Part shown: positions 14,001-25,871 of the stretch, in pieces
Position numbering within the stretch: the first letter of the stretch is position 1
How the letters are laid out: each line of letters begins with the position of its first letter
Origin: Nymphaea colorata
Lineage: Eukaryota; Streptophyta; Magnoliopsida; Nymphaeales; Nymphaeaceae
Direction of reading: 5' to 3'
NCBI RefSeq assembly: GCF_008831285.2
Contig: NC_045145.1
Location: 22,690,802 to 22,754,801 of the forward strand
DNA length: 64,000 nt
Made by a program: the position numbers and the translations under genes
The notes under the pieces: generated by a model
Databases searched by the model: none
What the model was told of the DNA's origin: nothing
What the model saw: the letters and a program-made list of their open reading frames with translations, nothing else

Positions 14001-14301
14001 CCTGGATTCAACGCACAAGGAAATTTGTTAGTAAAAATTGGTCTAAATACCCCTTAAGGTAGAATAATAGGCTGTGCTAATAAAGCAAAAACAGTTGCGA
14101 ACAACCTTGGCCTTGTTTTCTGATGATTCTAATTCTGCAGGTGCCCTCTTAACTGCTGGGGTTCTAACAGCTGGTTTGATTAGTTTCCGACAAGGAAATT
14201 CTCAGCTTGGTCAGAAGCTAATGCGAGCACGTGTGGTTGCCCAGGGTGCTACTGTTGCTCTAATGTTTGGTACTGCATACTACTATGGAGATAAGTTGTA
14301 A
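11062..14301 (+). CDS. HIG1-domain mitochondrial inner-membrane protein (RCF1/HIGD type)
   Basis: Two exons, 11062-11146 and 14141-14301, join in frame (phase 1) across a 2,994-bp intron to give 81 aa. The soluble N-terminus (MASNESGATQYEDLFDHKKP) leads into a HIG1 domain of two predicted membrane helices: about residues 28-45 (IGALLTAGVLTAGLISF) and 60-77 (ending in GTAYYYG). Between them is the family signature (Q/I)X3(R/H)XRX3Q, here Q53, R57, R59 and Q63. HIG1 type 2 proteins act in assembly and stability of cytochrome c oxidase and respiratory supercomplexes. The length is normal for the short plant members. Function in this species is inferred from the domain. Confidence 0.92.
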
Positions 14302-15612
14302 TCTTTCTGATACTGGAAGAGTTGGTGTTCACGTTATTCAGTTTTCTTGAGATGTCAAGATTGAAACTGATCATCAATGTCTGTAACAAATAATCTTCTT
14401 AGAGGAAAACTCCAAAAAACGAATCTCTGCAGTGAGGATATCATCTTTTTTTTTTCCATAAATAGAGCTGCCACTGTTGGGTTGAGAGACCTCGCCTGCT
14501 GGTTTAACCTGCTGTAGCTGCTGCTTAGCTCCAGAATCCTTCGCCCTTCCAAGCCTGTGGGTGTCAGTCCTCCAGGACGCCACAGTCGCAAAGATTCCAA
14601 GGGAAAAAAGTAATCGATTTATTTTTTTCTTGTTGGCTCATTCAGCCAGGTGACTAATCAGTATGTGGATGGCCAATCCATTAAAATGATGGTTTTGTGC
14701 TATGTTTTGAGTCCTTTCAATTACTCCCTTGATGTATGGATCATCTTTTCTCCTCACAGTTAAAATTGCTTCCTTTCTCAAGAAATAAGTTTACCCATTT
14801 ACACTTTATAAACTATCAATCAAGTTGATAAGACAAATTCATAATCAGACTACATAATCGTCATATTTATTTAATTCACATATTTCATAAACCCGATACA
14901 CGTGTATCTGTTAGTTCTTCAATGTTCCTTTTTAATAATTGCCAATTGAATGTACAGTCTTTGTAACATTAATATGTCGTCAATAGGAGCCTATTAACGG
15001 GCCGCAGCACTGACTGGACAGGATTCTTTGTGCTTTTCCAGTTGTGAAGGTGTGAACTACAGAGGAAAGAGCAAGTTAGTCTAGTAAATAATAGGAGCTA
15101 GTGTTTTTAGCGTATTTTGAGATCTGAAACTCAATTGTGACAGGATGATCCAAAAAACAGCTTATTACATGCCAAAATAATTCAAGGGTGCACAGCAGGA
15201 TTCACATATACCAAACCAAGCAGATGCCAAACTCGTACTAATGCCGTAGGCTTGTGCTGCTGCTGTGCATCTTTGAAAGCCACAAGCTTCTTCAGACTGA
15301 CCTAAATGCACTGTTTCTGTAAAAGAATTCGATTTTCAAATAGTGATTCTTCTGTTTCTATTCATATTGTGTGAAAACTCTTTCATGGACGGGACACCGA
15401 GCGCTAGGTGCCAACGGTTCATGCTGAAGTAATTCCATCAACACTCTGTCGCTGCAAGGCGAGAAAACTTGAATATTAGTGGCCTATTAACGATCTATTT
15501 TGCTTCGAGAGAAGCTGAACACATCAGTACCTGGCAGTGAATTTTACTAATCTGAGAGGACTGCCATGCTGATGGTGATGAAAATGGATTTTAACTTGCC
15601 ATAATCCGAACA

Positions 15613-15925
15613 GGAGAGAAAAACTACGTTTGTCAAAATTAGTACAATTTGTGATTAGTTCGGAAGTGCGTCTTAGTACAATGAGACTGGACCTAGTACT
15701 CGATCTGAGGGGCAATCACAAGTGGGCGTGTGTAGGCAATCGCCTGCACTGATCTAGAGGTTTCGAATTAAGACTATTGAGGCTAAACCTAGGTCCAGCC
15801 ATATGATCAGGTGTTGCGGCTGACCCAGGTCGGCACCATGGAGTTTTAAGACCCACTTCCATTTGAGAGAATAAATGCTTCGTCACCGAACTGCGCCTTT
15901 GGCCATTGATGAGAGGACCTGCTGT
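15613..15925. repeat. segmental direct duplication, copy 1
   Basis: This segment and 16007-16485 are diverged direct copies. Shared landmarks in the same order include ACAATTTGTGATTAGTT, AGTGYGTCTTAGTACAATGA, CCTAGTACTCG, CCATATGATCAGGTG, TGACCYAGGTCG and CCTTTGGCYATTGATGA. Copy 1 lacks the MITE that interrupts copy 2. No coding potential was recognised. Confidence 0.85.
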
Positions 15926-16006
15926 TGTTTCCTTAAGCCATCACTTAGTACCTTTTAGTCAAAAATTTCTAGCTTCGCCACAGTACTTAAGTATTTGTTC
16001 GAAAAG

Positions 16007-16485
16007 AAGAGAAAAAAGGTTCATTTGTCGAAATTAACACAATTTGTGATTAGTTTGGAAGTGTGTCTTAGTACAATGAGACAAGACCTAGTACTCGGAC
16101 TGACCACTCAAGCACTGCAGGAGTCAAATGTGGGCATGTGTAGGCAACTGCTTGCACCGCTCTGCAAGTTAGACTGGACCTCCGGCCATATGATCAGGTG
16201 CACCCACTGACCTAGGTCGTTGCCCTGGAGTTTTAGACCGGCTTTCATTTGACAGGAATGAATGCTTAGGGACTGTCTGGCACTCATAACAGATTGTTAT
16301 AATCCAATGATTTTGCCCCAATGCTTAAAGTAGATTTATGAAACACTATATTACATGGTTCCTGGAATCTGCCCTAATTTTTGGGGCAGTTTCACTGGAC
16401 AGTAACAGTTTGTTACTAATGTCAAGCAACCTCTTAGTTAGTCTCCTAACTGCACCTTTGGCTATTGATGATGAGAGATCAAGTA
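16007..16485. repeat. segmental direct duplication, copy 2 (interrupted by a MITE)
   Basis: Second copy of the 15613-15925 segment, same orientation, separated by about 80 bp. It is longer because a 165-bp inverted-repeat element was inserted near its right end, after the shared AATGCTT landmark. The two copies differ by many substitutions and small indels, so the duplication is old. Confidence 0.85.
16269..16433. mobile_element. Tourist-like (PIF/Harbinger) MITE
   Basis: The 165-bp element starts GGGACTGTCTGGCAC and its other end, read on the opposite strand, starts GAGGTTGCTTGACA. About 50 bp of terminal inverted repeat align without gaps at roughly 60-65% identity, including ATAAC/GTAAC and ending in TGCCCC. 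TTA flanks both sides (16266-16268 and 16434-16436), matching the 3-bp target duplication of PIF/Harbinger elements. It is absent from the otherwise similar copy at 15613-15925, which serves as an empty site. It has no coding capacity. Confidence 0.7.
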
Positions 16486-17403
16486 TTTTCGTTTTCTTCT
16501 TTGTAAGGACGCCACCAATTGAGTGGGCCTCAAACAAACCATACACATATTTTGCGTTGTTATTATTGTAGGAAAAGTACTCGAACTATTTGGTTTCAAT
16601 AATGTGACCTCTGTCAAATCTTGTGTGGAGGGTATTTTGGTCTCTTAATTTTCTCGTTCCATTTTTGCCCTTACAAGAGAGAATGTCGTTTTTTCTTTCA
16701 AGGGCATTCTGGTCATTTCATGCCTTGAATACATGATCTGTTTCCATTTAAAAGGAGCTTTCCGTTAAGTTTGTGGCTTTCCTTTTGCCTATAAGATAAA
16801 AAAAGGAGATTTTAATTGTTATTTCTAATAAAAATTACATGTTTTCATGAAGCCCATTAAATAAGATCTTGAAGTGAACTTTTATTAACCTGAGGAACTC
16901 CCCCACAAAGGAAAAAAAAAAAAAAGGAAAAAAGCAGCCGCAATATTTACTTTTCAATATTACATTCCACCACTGAATTACATTCTATGTACTTGTTTGA
17001 TTCGATGGGGAGCATATCCCTACTCTATGTATCACAGCAGATTCACTGAGAACAAGTTACAGACGTGGAATTAAATTCGTTGCGTGAAATTCATATATCA
17101 TAAATGCATAGAATGAGATACTGTCAGAAGATCGAGGCAAATAATTCAACATAGCATGATATAATATAAAGGGTGCTCTCATGTGAACGATAATAAAAAG
17201 GATATATAAACATAAAAAGGACCAGAAATTAATACATTTCAAGCTGCGTCCTGATATGCAGATATGTCTAGCATAAATTCTAGATGAACGACAAACTTTC
17301 GTGTTTAAATTGTCGAACGAATTTATGAAGGTGGCAGCAGATTGACCTACAAGAAGCACTTGGTGCTCCCGGTACAGCCTCTCTCTTCCTCCCTCCCTCT
17401 CTA

Positions 17404-17408
<5 letters not shown>

Positions 17409-17446
<38 letters not shown>
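17409..17446. repeat. (AG)n microsatellite
   Basis: An uninterrupted AG dinucleotide run of about 19 units in the spacer. Confidence 0.95.
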
Positions 17447-17450
<4 letters not shown>

Positions 17451-18591
17451 AATAGTGTCCTGTGATGATATGAATGGGTTCAAAACAATTTTCTTGGTTG
17501 ATGTTCTAGATCAGAACTTTAGTAAACAAAATAAAAAAAAAATTGTAAGCATGAAGTTTTGATGTGCTGCGAGCCATTGATTATCTATGGCTTTGATTTT
17601 TCTTTCTTACACATATACTGGAATGTGTTTCAAAATTTGTCATTTGTTAAATACAATATATCGATCACATTCATCAAAATTTGATCGCCCGGTCATTAAT
17701 TTTATTGAATGGAATACTGAGACACAAAAAAACTTGGGACACAGATCTAATCATATCGTCTGATTATATATTTAAAATGACCATTTTAATAAGAAGCATG
17801 CATGCAAGACCCCAAACAGAGCCCAGACGTACCCTCTTTTGTAGTGCAGCATCCTTTTGTTTAACGTACCATACAAATGTGGCCAACTTCTAAGTAATTT
17901 ACTAGAGAAAAATATGAGTGAATGAATGATTTCTATTAAGAGTCACTCAGCCATCTAAGTAGGGTCATTCATCAGAACAAAATGAGTAATTGAGAAAAAA
18001 ATAAGAAAAAAAAGGTGTAAACTAATACCAGTTGACAAAAATACGTATCATTGTTTTCTTTGTTTTTTTCTTAATTGTCCATTATGATATATTAGATAGT
18101 CTTGGTTAGATAGCTAGGTGATTATGAAATACCAGAGTTACCATTCAATTTTTTATATATATTTCAGAACGATTGAGAAAAGGGCTAACTCACAGACTAT
18201 TTGTATTAAGTCAAAAATTACTCCCACAAGTCTTTTTTGTTGTTTGGTAGGTGCTAGACTATTAAGTAGTTCATCGGGAATGATCTCAGCCTTTGATACT
18301 TTTTTGTGTTTGACAAAGAAAGATCAGAAGAAAAAGTTGGAAGTTAATCCTGGATGACTAAAACGTTCCACCTTCTTTTGTCTCAACCAGGGTGAACTAA
18401 CTAAATAAATAATATCATTCATGATGAATTTTGCATCCAAGACAAGATTAGTTATGTGCAGACCCTGTACACAAAAAGAATTATTTAGAAGTATGTAATG
18501 ACCAAAATACCTTGACTAAGATAAAAAAAAAAGAGTTTTTTTTTTTATAAGGATGCCCCTCTTTTTTAGTGTAGATTTGTTGTATGCACTC

Positions 18592-18595
<4 letters not shown>

Positions 18596-18671
<76 letters not shown>

Positions 18672-18684
18672 AGAGAGAGAGAGA
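18596..18684. repeat. (TA)n microsatellite followed by (GA)n
   Basis: About 37 TA units (18596-18669) followed by a short GA run. It is the longest pure dinucleotide tract in the window and directly precedes an AT-rich minisatellite. Confidence 0.95.
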
Positions 18685-18891
18685 ATGCTTTGCTGGATTG
18701 AGATATAACACAATGTAAACTGGAGAACAAGTTTTGTATGCCGCTCCGTATATATAACTAGCGCATGTTGGATGTGAACTATATAATCAATATGCACATT
18801 TACTTTTATACTCAAACAGTGCATATGCATGAGATAATAAGTAAGTATAAAATAATAAACAAATATAAGATGATATATACGAGACAACAAA

Positions 18892-19200
18892 AGATTTATA
18901 AGATAACGCTAAACATAAGTATAAGATAATGTTTATGAGATAACAAAAGATTTATGACATAATGTGATAACGAACTGATGAATGAGACAATGCTAAATGT
19001 AAATATGAGATAATGTTTATGAGATATTAAAAAATCTACGAGATAACAGATTAAATATAAGTATGAGACAATGTTGATTAGATAATAAAATATTTATAAG
19101 ATAATGAGATAACAGACCGGTGTATGAGATAACACTAAACATAAGAATGAGATAATATTTATGAGATAATAAAATATTTATGAGATAATGAAATAAGCTA
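18892..19200. repeat. AT-rich degenerate minisatellite (ATGAGATAAT motif)
   Basis: Tandem, diverged copies of a unit of roughly 85 bp, one shortened to about 60 bp, beginning with variants of CTAAACATAAGTATGAGATA at about 18908, 18991, 19051 and 19134. Each unit contains the sub-motif ATGAGATAATGTTTATGAGA and AAAAGATTTATGAGATAAT. No coding role is apparent. Confidence 0.8.
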
Positions 19201-19489
19201 TGAGTTGGACAAAAAAACAAAAAGAGCTTTTTTTACTGCTTAGAATGGTAACAACATGTCTATATAGACTAACAAATTTTACCATAATCGAATCCTCAAA
19301 TTTTTTTTTTACACTTTCTTTTTTTGTCCCTACAAAAAAATTCTTTTTTGTATTAATCATGAGCATTTTTTGTTATTATTAAAATAACACAAGAGATTTC
19401 ATACATAGTAACAACGGACATAACCAGCTTCGGATAAACTACAGAAAAGCTAAGTACTGAAATTTTAGGTGTTCAACAATGATGCAAGC

Positions 19490-20023
19490 CTACAAAATCT
19501 CCGCATAGGCAACATTCAGGCGGCAGTACAATGGTTTGATTGAATAATATGCGGAAAGGAAAATCCGAAACGAATCGCATCTACTCCTAGACATGACCTC
19601 TTGTAGATTGTTGTCCATGGCACTGGCAGGCCACCATGTGCCATCCTCACTGTAAAGAAAGAAAACCACCAGGAGGTTGACAAAGATAGAGATGCCTTAT
19701 GGAAGTCAATCAAGAAAGATGGTGGCTGTCTCCTTATGCACAATGAGCATGTACTTTCAGGCAGCAACAATGACAAATTGGAGACTGTTTTACTTCTCAA
19801 CTTTTAGTTTTTATATTGCCTGTACAACTGGGAAATGCTTGTTGGACGCAGCTTCTGTCCCACCATGAAGAGCTCCAAGTGATGATTCGTTTTTCTTCTT
19901 CTTTCTAATGTGTTGCCACCCACTCAATCCATCTGCTTTCCTTTTCACTCTTCCTTGAGAGGCAGCCTCCGACTGTTTGTTGTCACCATAGTTGGCAGGG
20001 GAAGGATGCATCTGGTGTGGCTT
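19490..20023 (-). other. possible unrecognised minus-strand exons
   Basis: Two stretches look somewhat protein-like on the minus strand. 19811-20023 encodes a hydrophilic, Lys-rich segment with GRVKRKADGLSGWQHIRKKK. 19490-19649 begins after a TTTCTTTACAG acceptor, reads EDGTWWPASAMDNNLQEVMS and runs 53 codons to a stop. I do not recognise the family, found no start or promoter, and could not confirm a donor joining them. It may be a degenerate gene, a 3' gene end or chance. Confidence 0.2.
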
Positions 20024-22068
20024 CAAACCTTTTTGGTTACTAATTAGAATGTTTTAAGAAAAAAATTAACATATAAAATAAGTTCTAAAAGAGAACGAGA
20101 TGTGGGCATCGTTTGTTCTTTCTGTTTCACGTAACCAGTCAGATCCATTGTCGACCAAGCTCAAGTAGGACGACAGGGCAGCACTGAGTAAGTGGACCCT
20201 CTACAAGCATGTGAAAATTGACATCTCTCTTTATTTTTTTTCTCTATCGCGTAGCATTCAATGAAGGGAAAGAAAAAAAAAAAAGAAAGAGAGAGGACGA
20301 TAGCATATTTATGAAGTCGTGATTTAGCTTCCGGTCCAGATGCAGGATGTAGATCAGGTGTTTCACTGAGTACTTTTGACTCGACGGATCAGATACTATT
20401 CCATCAAGCTGTATCAAATTATACATCAGGAGATGTTGAAATTCTTAGCAAAGGGCTACGACTAACGTGTCTAGCTAGACACCCAGTCAAGGATATGAAA
20501 CAATCATAATTACGAGCAACAGATATCCGGTCATGGATCTGAAATATTTCAAATTTTCAACCATGCAGGAAAGACCCACAGGAATCCCAAAAAGATACCA
20601 GTAACTTGGTCAACAAATTGTTGATTTTGGTTTCCCCTCTTGTGCTGTATTCTTCTTCAGTACAGGTAAAGGGTGTGTGACTTAATTGGGGCATGATAAT
20701 CTGCTTATGGCAGAGGGTCAACTGGAAATCATGAAACTGCCCACTACAGAAAATAAAGGAAAGGAAAAGCAGAGACAGGATGTAGAACAATTGTCCCACA
20801 GACAAACTAATGTGGAGGACATTACCTGTGGCATACAACCAACTCCAACTATCTTTCATGATCACATCAATACTTTAATGTGCTCGCATCTAGTTTCCCA
20901 TTTATCTTTCTTTTCCCTTCTTTGTGGTTCAAATTTTAGAAAAATTCAATTTCATGGGACTTCATAAATTGCTCTTGAGGTAGGAGAGCTAGGCTTACTA
21001 GTTTAACTTGTTACCTACAGTTAAAAGCTCCAGAAGAACCTTCATCTAAGCAACCATGGCGGAGTTGCATCTCATAAGTTTCTTTTGATTAGAAAGCCAA
21101 TAGTTAGGATAATGATAATTCTTACATATTAGCACTGGGAGGCAGGTTTAATGTATCCCAAAAAACTAATATGCTAAATTCATCCTAACTGTTTCCATAT
21201 CCTTAATCATGTATCCACGCATTTCGACACTTGCAAATCATTCTTATTCATGAAGCTGGGTAGCCCTTGTAGGCAACTTTTTTGGCATTTCAAGATTGCA
21301 GTACAGTAATTAGTGTTGCTAATCTCCCGAATATTGAATGAGCATAGCATTTTGTCTGTTGTCGATTATAGCTAAAGAATCATTTGATAAGCCACAAATC
21401 AAACTAATGAGGCTTCTGCAAAACTCATTAGCAGTTGGCGATCTTTTCTGTACACCTGCATGCGCAAATCATCAAGTACTAATATGTCATATGTTCACAA
21501 TTTCTTCATTTGATTGTCTATTTTGTCGTCCGATCCACGTTGATACAGTTGGCTCAAAACCATTTTAGTTGGACTGCAGCCCATCTTGATAAGTTCCATA
21601 TTTCTTAGGTTGCTAGCTAATTTGGTTTCATATATCGTGTTGGATCAACTGTTCTAGTTTCTGATTGGACCAGTTATTGGATGGTTCAGTATTTATGTAC
21701 GTGGACCAAGACATGTATCTGGATCGAGTTGCAAGGTAATAATTGTCAGATTAGTTGATAACTTTCCTCCACCCAGATGCGAGCTTGAGTTTGCAATCCA
21801 CTAGCAATTATCTTGTAGTGGTTCCACTGGTGTTCGCATTTTGAGTTTTCTGAATTCTTCAAGGCTTCAAATGATATGAATCAAGAAATCCTGGATGGTA
21901 CCCTCAAAGTGGTCAGGATGAGGAACATGTAACAGGTGTCAAGTAGATAACCTCAGTTTGCCATTTTGTTGCTTGAGCTTTTCCGTGGTGCTAATCGTGC
22001 ACGGTTTTACCCTAAAAAACAAGACAAAAAATTTAAAGATAAAAACCGCGTCATGCTTTAGAATTTAA

Positions 22069-22072
<4 letters not shown>

Positions 22073-22141
<69 letters not shown>
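22073..22141. repeat. (CT)n-(AG)n perfect palindrome
   Basis: A CT run of about 45 bases is joined at TCTAGA to an AG run of about 24 bases. The outer flanks AAATTT and AAATAT are roughly complementary too, so the arms can form a long hairpin. Confidence 0.9.
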
Positions 22142-22150
<9 letters not shown>

Positions 22151-23121
22151 TTGGTTCTTTGGGTTTATCGCACAGTGCACCACATGATGCACTGCACGAC
22201 AGTGAAAGGAGGGAGAAGGAACTCATCCTACCATTGCCCGACGGGAGGGCACATGTGATTGTCGGTGCTGCCCATTGCAGCGGGAGATGAATTCGCCGTC
22301 CGGCAGTTAGGGGATGAATCCCCCTTCCCCTTCCACCATTATCGTGCACACAATTTAAAAAAATAGATGGAGATTTGATGTCCCTTGATATTTAAAATTT
22401 TTAGAGTACTATATATATATAGAGAGAGATGGATGCCACAATTGGTTGATGTGGGACGGATAGGAAAGAATGATGTGATGAGAATTGGTTATTAAACAAA
22501 CGGCAGCACTGAGCACCACCTCGTCGTAGTCATGCAGTGCATGCAGCAGGAGGGATCGGGACCATCGCCCTTCACGTGAAATATTTGGAGTTTCCTCTCA
22601 TTCTGTGAGAGAGAAAATAACAGTGGAGCGTGAACCTTCTGAAATTGCATGCTGGAGTTGGCAGAACTATACTACTTGCCTTTGACCAACAACCCCACCA
22701 CACACTTAGAATATAAAAATAAAATAGAATAATATTATAAGTTGTAGTTTACAAAGAAAAAAGCAACCACCATCTATCTCCCAAAATTAAAACTGTTCAA
22801 TCGTGTGCTGTTTAGCAATACTCCACCTGTTCGCTCGTTCACTCGTTCTGCCATATTTGGATCCTACCAAACCTCCCAAAAGAAAGTGTTTGATGAGTTT
22901 ATTTGTGGAGTCCAGCTTTTGCATTATTCTTCTGAGAACTGGCCCTACACACTCGATCCTGTCCTGAAAGGAGTTTCCAGACCCACAAGACCATAACCCT
23001 ATGTGAATGATCTTCTTTTTCTTGTAAGCCAGAATCAAAAGATCGCGTGTTTATGTATATGGATATATCATATATCTCCCCCGATGAGATGGAGTGTTAT
23101 TTTAGTTGTCTCAAATAGTAG

Positions 23122-23208
23122 TCTCTCTCTCTCTCTCTCTCTCTCTAACAGATAAGATCCAATATTAATTCGGCAGTCGGCTATTTGTGGCTTTCCAGTC
23201 ATATTTAC

Positions 23209-23240
<32 letters not shown>
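23122..23240. repeat. (TC)n and (TA)n microsatellites
   Basis: A TC run at 23122-23146 and a TA run at 23211-23240 in otherwise featureless spacer. Confidence 0.9.
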
Positions 23241-23241
<1 letters not shown>

Positions 23242-25871
23242 TTATACTTTGACAAAATCTATCACATTGGCATTCACGAGTGGGAAAGGACTTCTAAAAT
23301 GTAGGTTTGTCGGAAGCAAGGCTTTCTCTCATTCTCATGAATACTCTTAAGTTGTACATAAAATAATGGTAGCGTCGCATTATGTAACGATATCAGAACC
23401 TGTCGGCTCTCAATATTAGCTCACTAGATCACAACTTGCGACCTGCACACTGATACGTACAAACGTAATAAGTTAACTGGACAGATTTTTTGCTTCCACA
23501 ATGATCAACTCAACCGAAATCTGAAGCAGCTAAGATAAAGAGTGGATATTGGTTCGATATTGATGCCAGGAATCAGCCTTGAAGTTATTTTGCTGAAAGA
23601 TCAGAGCATCGGTCTGTTACTCAAGAAAAGAGAAAAATGTAAAATAAGAAATTACCAATCGCTCTCATCATTCAACATCGGAAAATTTTGCACCATATGT
23701 CAGTGGCATTGCTTTGGTTAAAACTTCAACCTCGCAAAGCTTCACCACTGAGCCGTCCACATCATATATATGGTACCATTGTTGTCAAAAGGAGTCATGC
23801 CAGCCGACTTTCTTGTTGAATTTCTACCTAATATTGAAGAAGTGGCATGATACTGTAATCTGAGTGCTGAGCAAAGTATTCTGTCCTAATGATGATATTA
23901 CTTTTTGACGTCACTCACACGCCACAAAATCTCTGAAGTATAATGGTGATTCTGGAAAGGAATATCCTTCCAATAATCACTAGAAAGAAAAAGTGGTCTG
24001 TGAATGATCGCTAGTACCGTACCAGTGATTTCTAACCAAAAAACATCGATTTTGAAAAACTGCTAGAATGTTAACAAACCTGTATCATATTATCAACCTG
24101 TTCATTGAAGCAACATCGTCAACCAGCTGCAGCCGAACAATCATAAATAAACGACTAGAGAACCAGAAGAATATTTCCTTGTTCTAACTTTATTCTGCTT
24201 GAGCAAATTTGATATGCTTCCTGCTGACAATGCTGTATCTCGTGATTTTTGGGTTGCTTGGTTGTTCCTTCTCCTATGGCAGAGGTCACTTTCTATGACC
24301 TTTCATGTTACTGGCTCCTCTCTTTTCATATTGAGACAGAAACTTATTTTGCATGGATGATCACATATAGGGGATATCATGATGGACATGGAACCATGGA
24401 ATGGACCATGGACAGCTTCATAAATATGCAGTTTCCATGGGGCCCGCAACAAGAAAATGGGGTATGCAAATTATTGAATCACCACCACCATCAGGTTCAT
24501 GACCTATCACGGTTCACAACTGCCACCAACATCATCACTGCCATCAGAAATGATACCTGCAATGACCAATTGTACAGGAACACCATAATGGTTGTCATTA
24601 TTAGTGAGATATTACAGAGATACCTTTGTCACTTCGATGAGAAGAAGCAGACAAGACCCAGAATAAATGGTGGGAGTGAATAGGCCTGAGCTAGGTCTGT
24701 CTGTACGGTTGGTCAAAGAAGTGAAGGGTGGAACTCTGTCAGAGACAGGCGAGGAAATGGAGCACATATTGACCTGTGAGTGAGGCAATGGCAAGTTTCC
24801 GAGCCACCATAAAAAGGAAAGGGAAGGACTTCATGAAAGCACAAGGATATAGTACTTTGAGCTTCATCAATTTCTAGCACTCACTTTCACGTTTCTGCAA
24901 GCGGCTGTTTTCACCTTCACCTGTGCTCTACATGGCCCCCTTTTTCACACAAGCAGCAAAATGACGGAAGGGAAAAGGGGATGCCATCAAATGAAGCATC
25001 AACAATATTATTAACTAAAACGGCGGAATAGTAAAGGATTGAGTGTAGCAGTTTGTTCTTTTCTTTCTTCTTCTTATTAACCCAGGCGTGCTTGCAGCAA
25101 ATGACCAAGCGTTCAAGTATCAGCACTACTAAGCTCGCCAAAATTTGAAAAAAATATGTAAGCTCCTCTACGAGGAAAGATTAGCAACAGTTGAGAACGG
25201 AGTATCGAAATAATAATTTTAGGAAGGAAAAAAATGTGAACTAAAAACTATTTATCTCCTGAGGAGAGTAATATCTCTGTCTGAGGGGAACAATATCTCA
25301 GAGTCTTTTCGAGCCTTCCAGGAAAAAGTGGCGATATCCATTACCATGATCTGTAATAGGACCATAATATCTAAGAACACAAAAACTCATCACGCAAAGA
25401 GAGAGAGAGAGAGAGAAGAGGGGGTGCTGTGCGTAAACAAGATATCAAATTATAAAAACTCAAGGACAGAAAAATGATTGGACAGAATAAAAGTATATTT
25501 TATCATCCATACTATACACAACAAAAAAACATCAATAAAAGTGTTCTGCTACTATTAGCAGTTGAGAGCATTTTTAGGCTATTTGTGAAAGAATTATAGT
25601 CAGACGAGAAAAGAGATCGCAACACCCTTTTATCAATTTAAGGAACAACATTGAACGGAGAAGAATGGGAAAGGAGACCACCAGGAAACGGAAAGCAAAA
25701 GTAGGACCAAGGATATGACGTTGACATGAAATTAATAGCATGATAAGTACTGCAGCAGTACGCAATGTTCAAGTATAAATTGGGAAGCCTTCCTAGCTCA
25801 CATGGGTGGTAGGCCTAGAAAACAGAGAATGGTGGGGTATTTTTGCAGAGGGAAAGACAGCCAGTAACACA

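Larger units (their letters stand above)
14302..25871. other. gene-poor spacer between the HIG1 and bHLH-MYC_N genes
   Basis: About 11.6 kb with no gene I can recognise. The left end is HIG1 3' UTR. It contains the repeats listed separately: a segmental duplication with a MITE, several long TA/GA/CT microsatellites, a minisatellite and a palindrome. A possible pair of minus-strand exons near 19.5-20.0 kb is listed as doubtful. The right end, roughly 24.2-25.87 kb, must hold the promoter and leader of the following gene; short open frames there have no recognisable domain. Confidence 0.6.

Noticed and set aside
18516-18890. 124-codon minus-strand frame across the TA repeat
   Set aside because: It exists only because TA repeats translate as Tyr/Ile without stops.
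24249-24683. 144-codon plus-strand frame upstream of the bHLH-MYC_N gene
   Set aside because: No domain, low-complexity His stretch, and no splice sites linking it to the downstream exons. Treated as leader or spacer.
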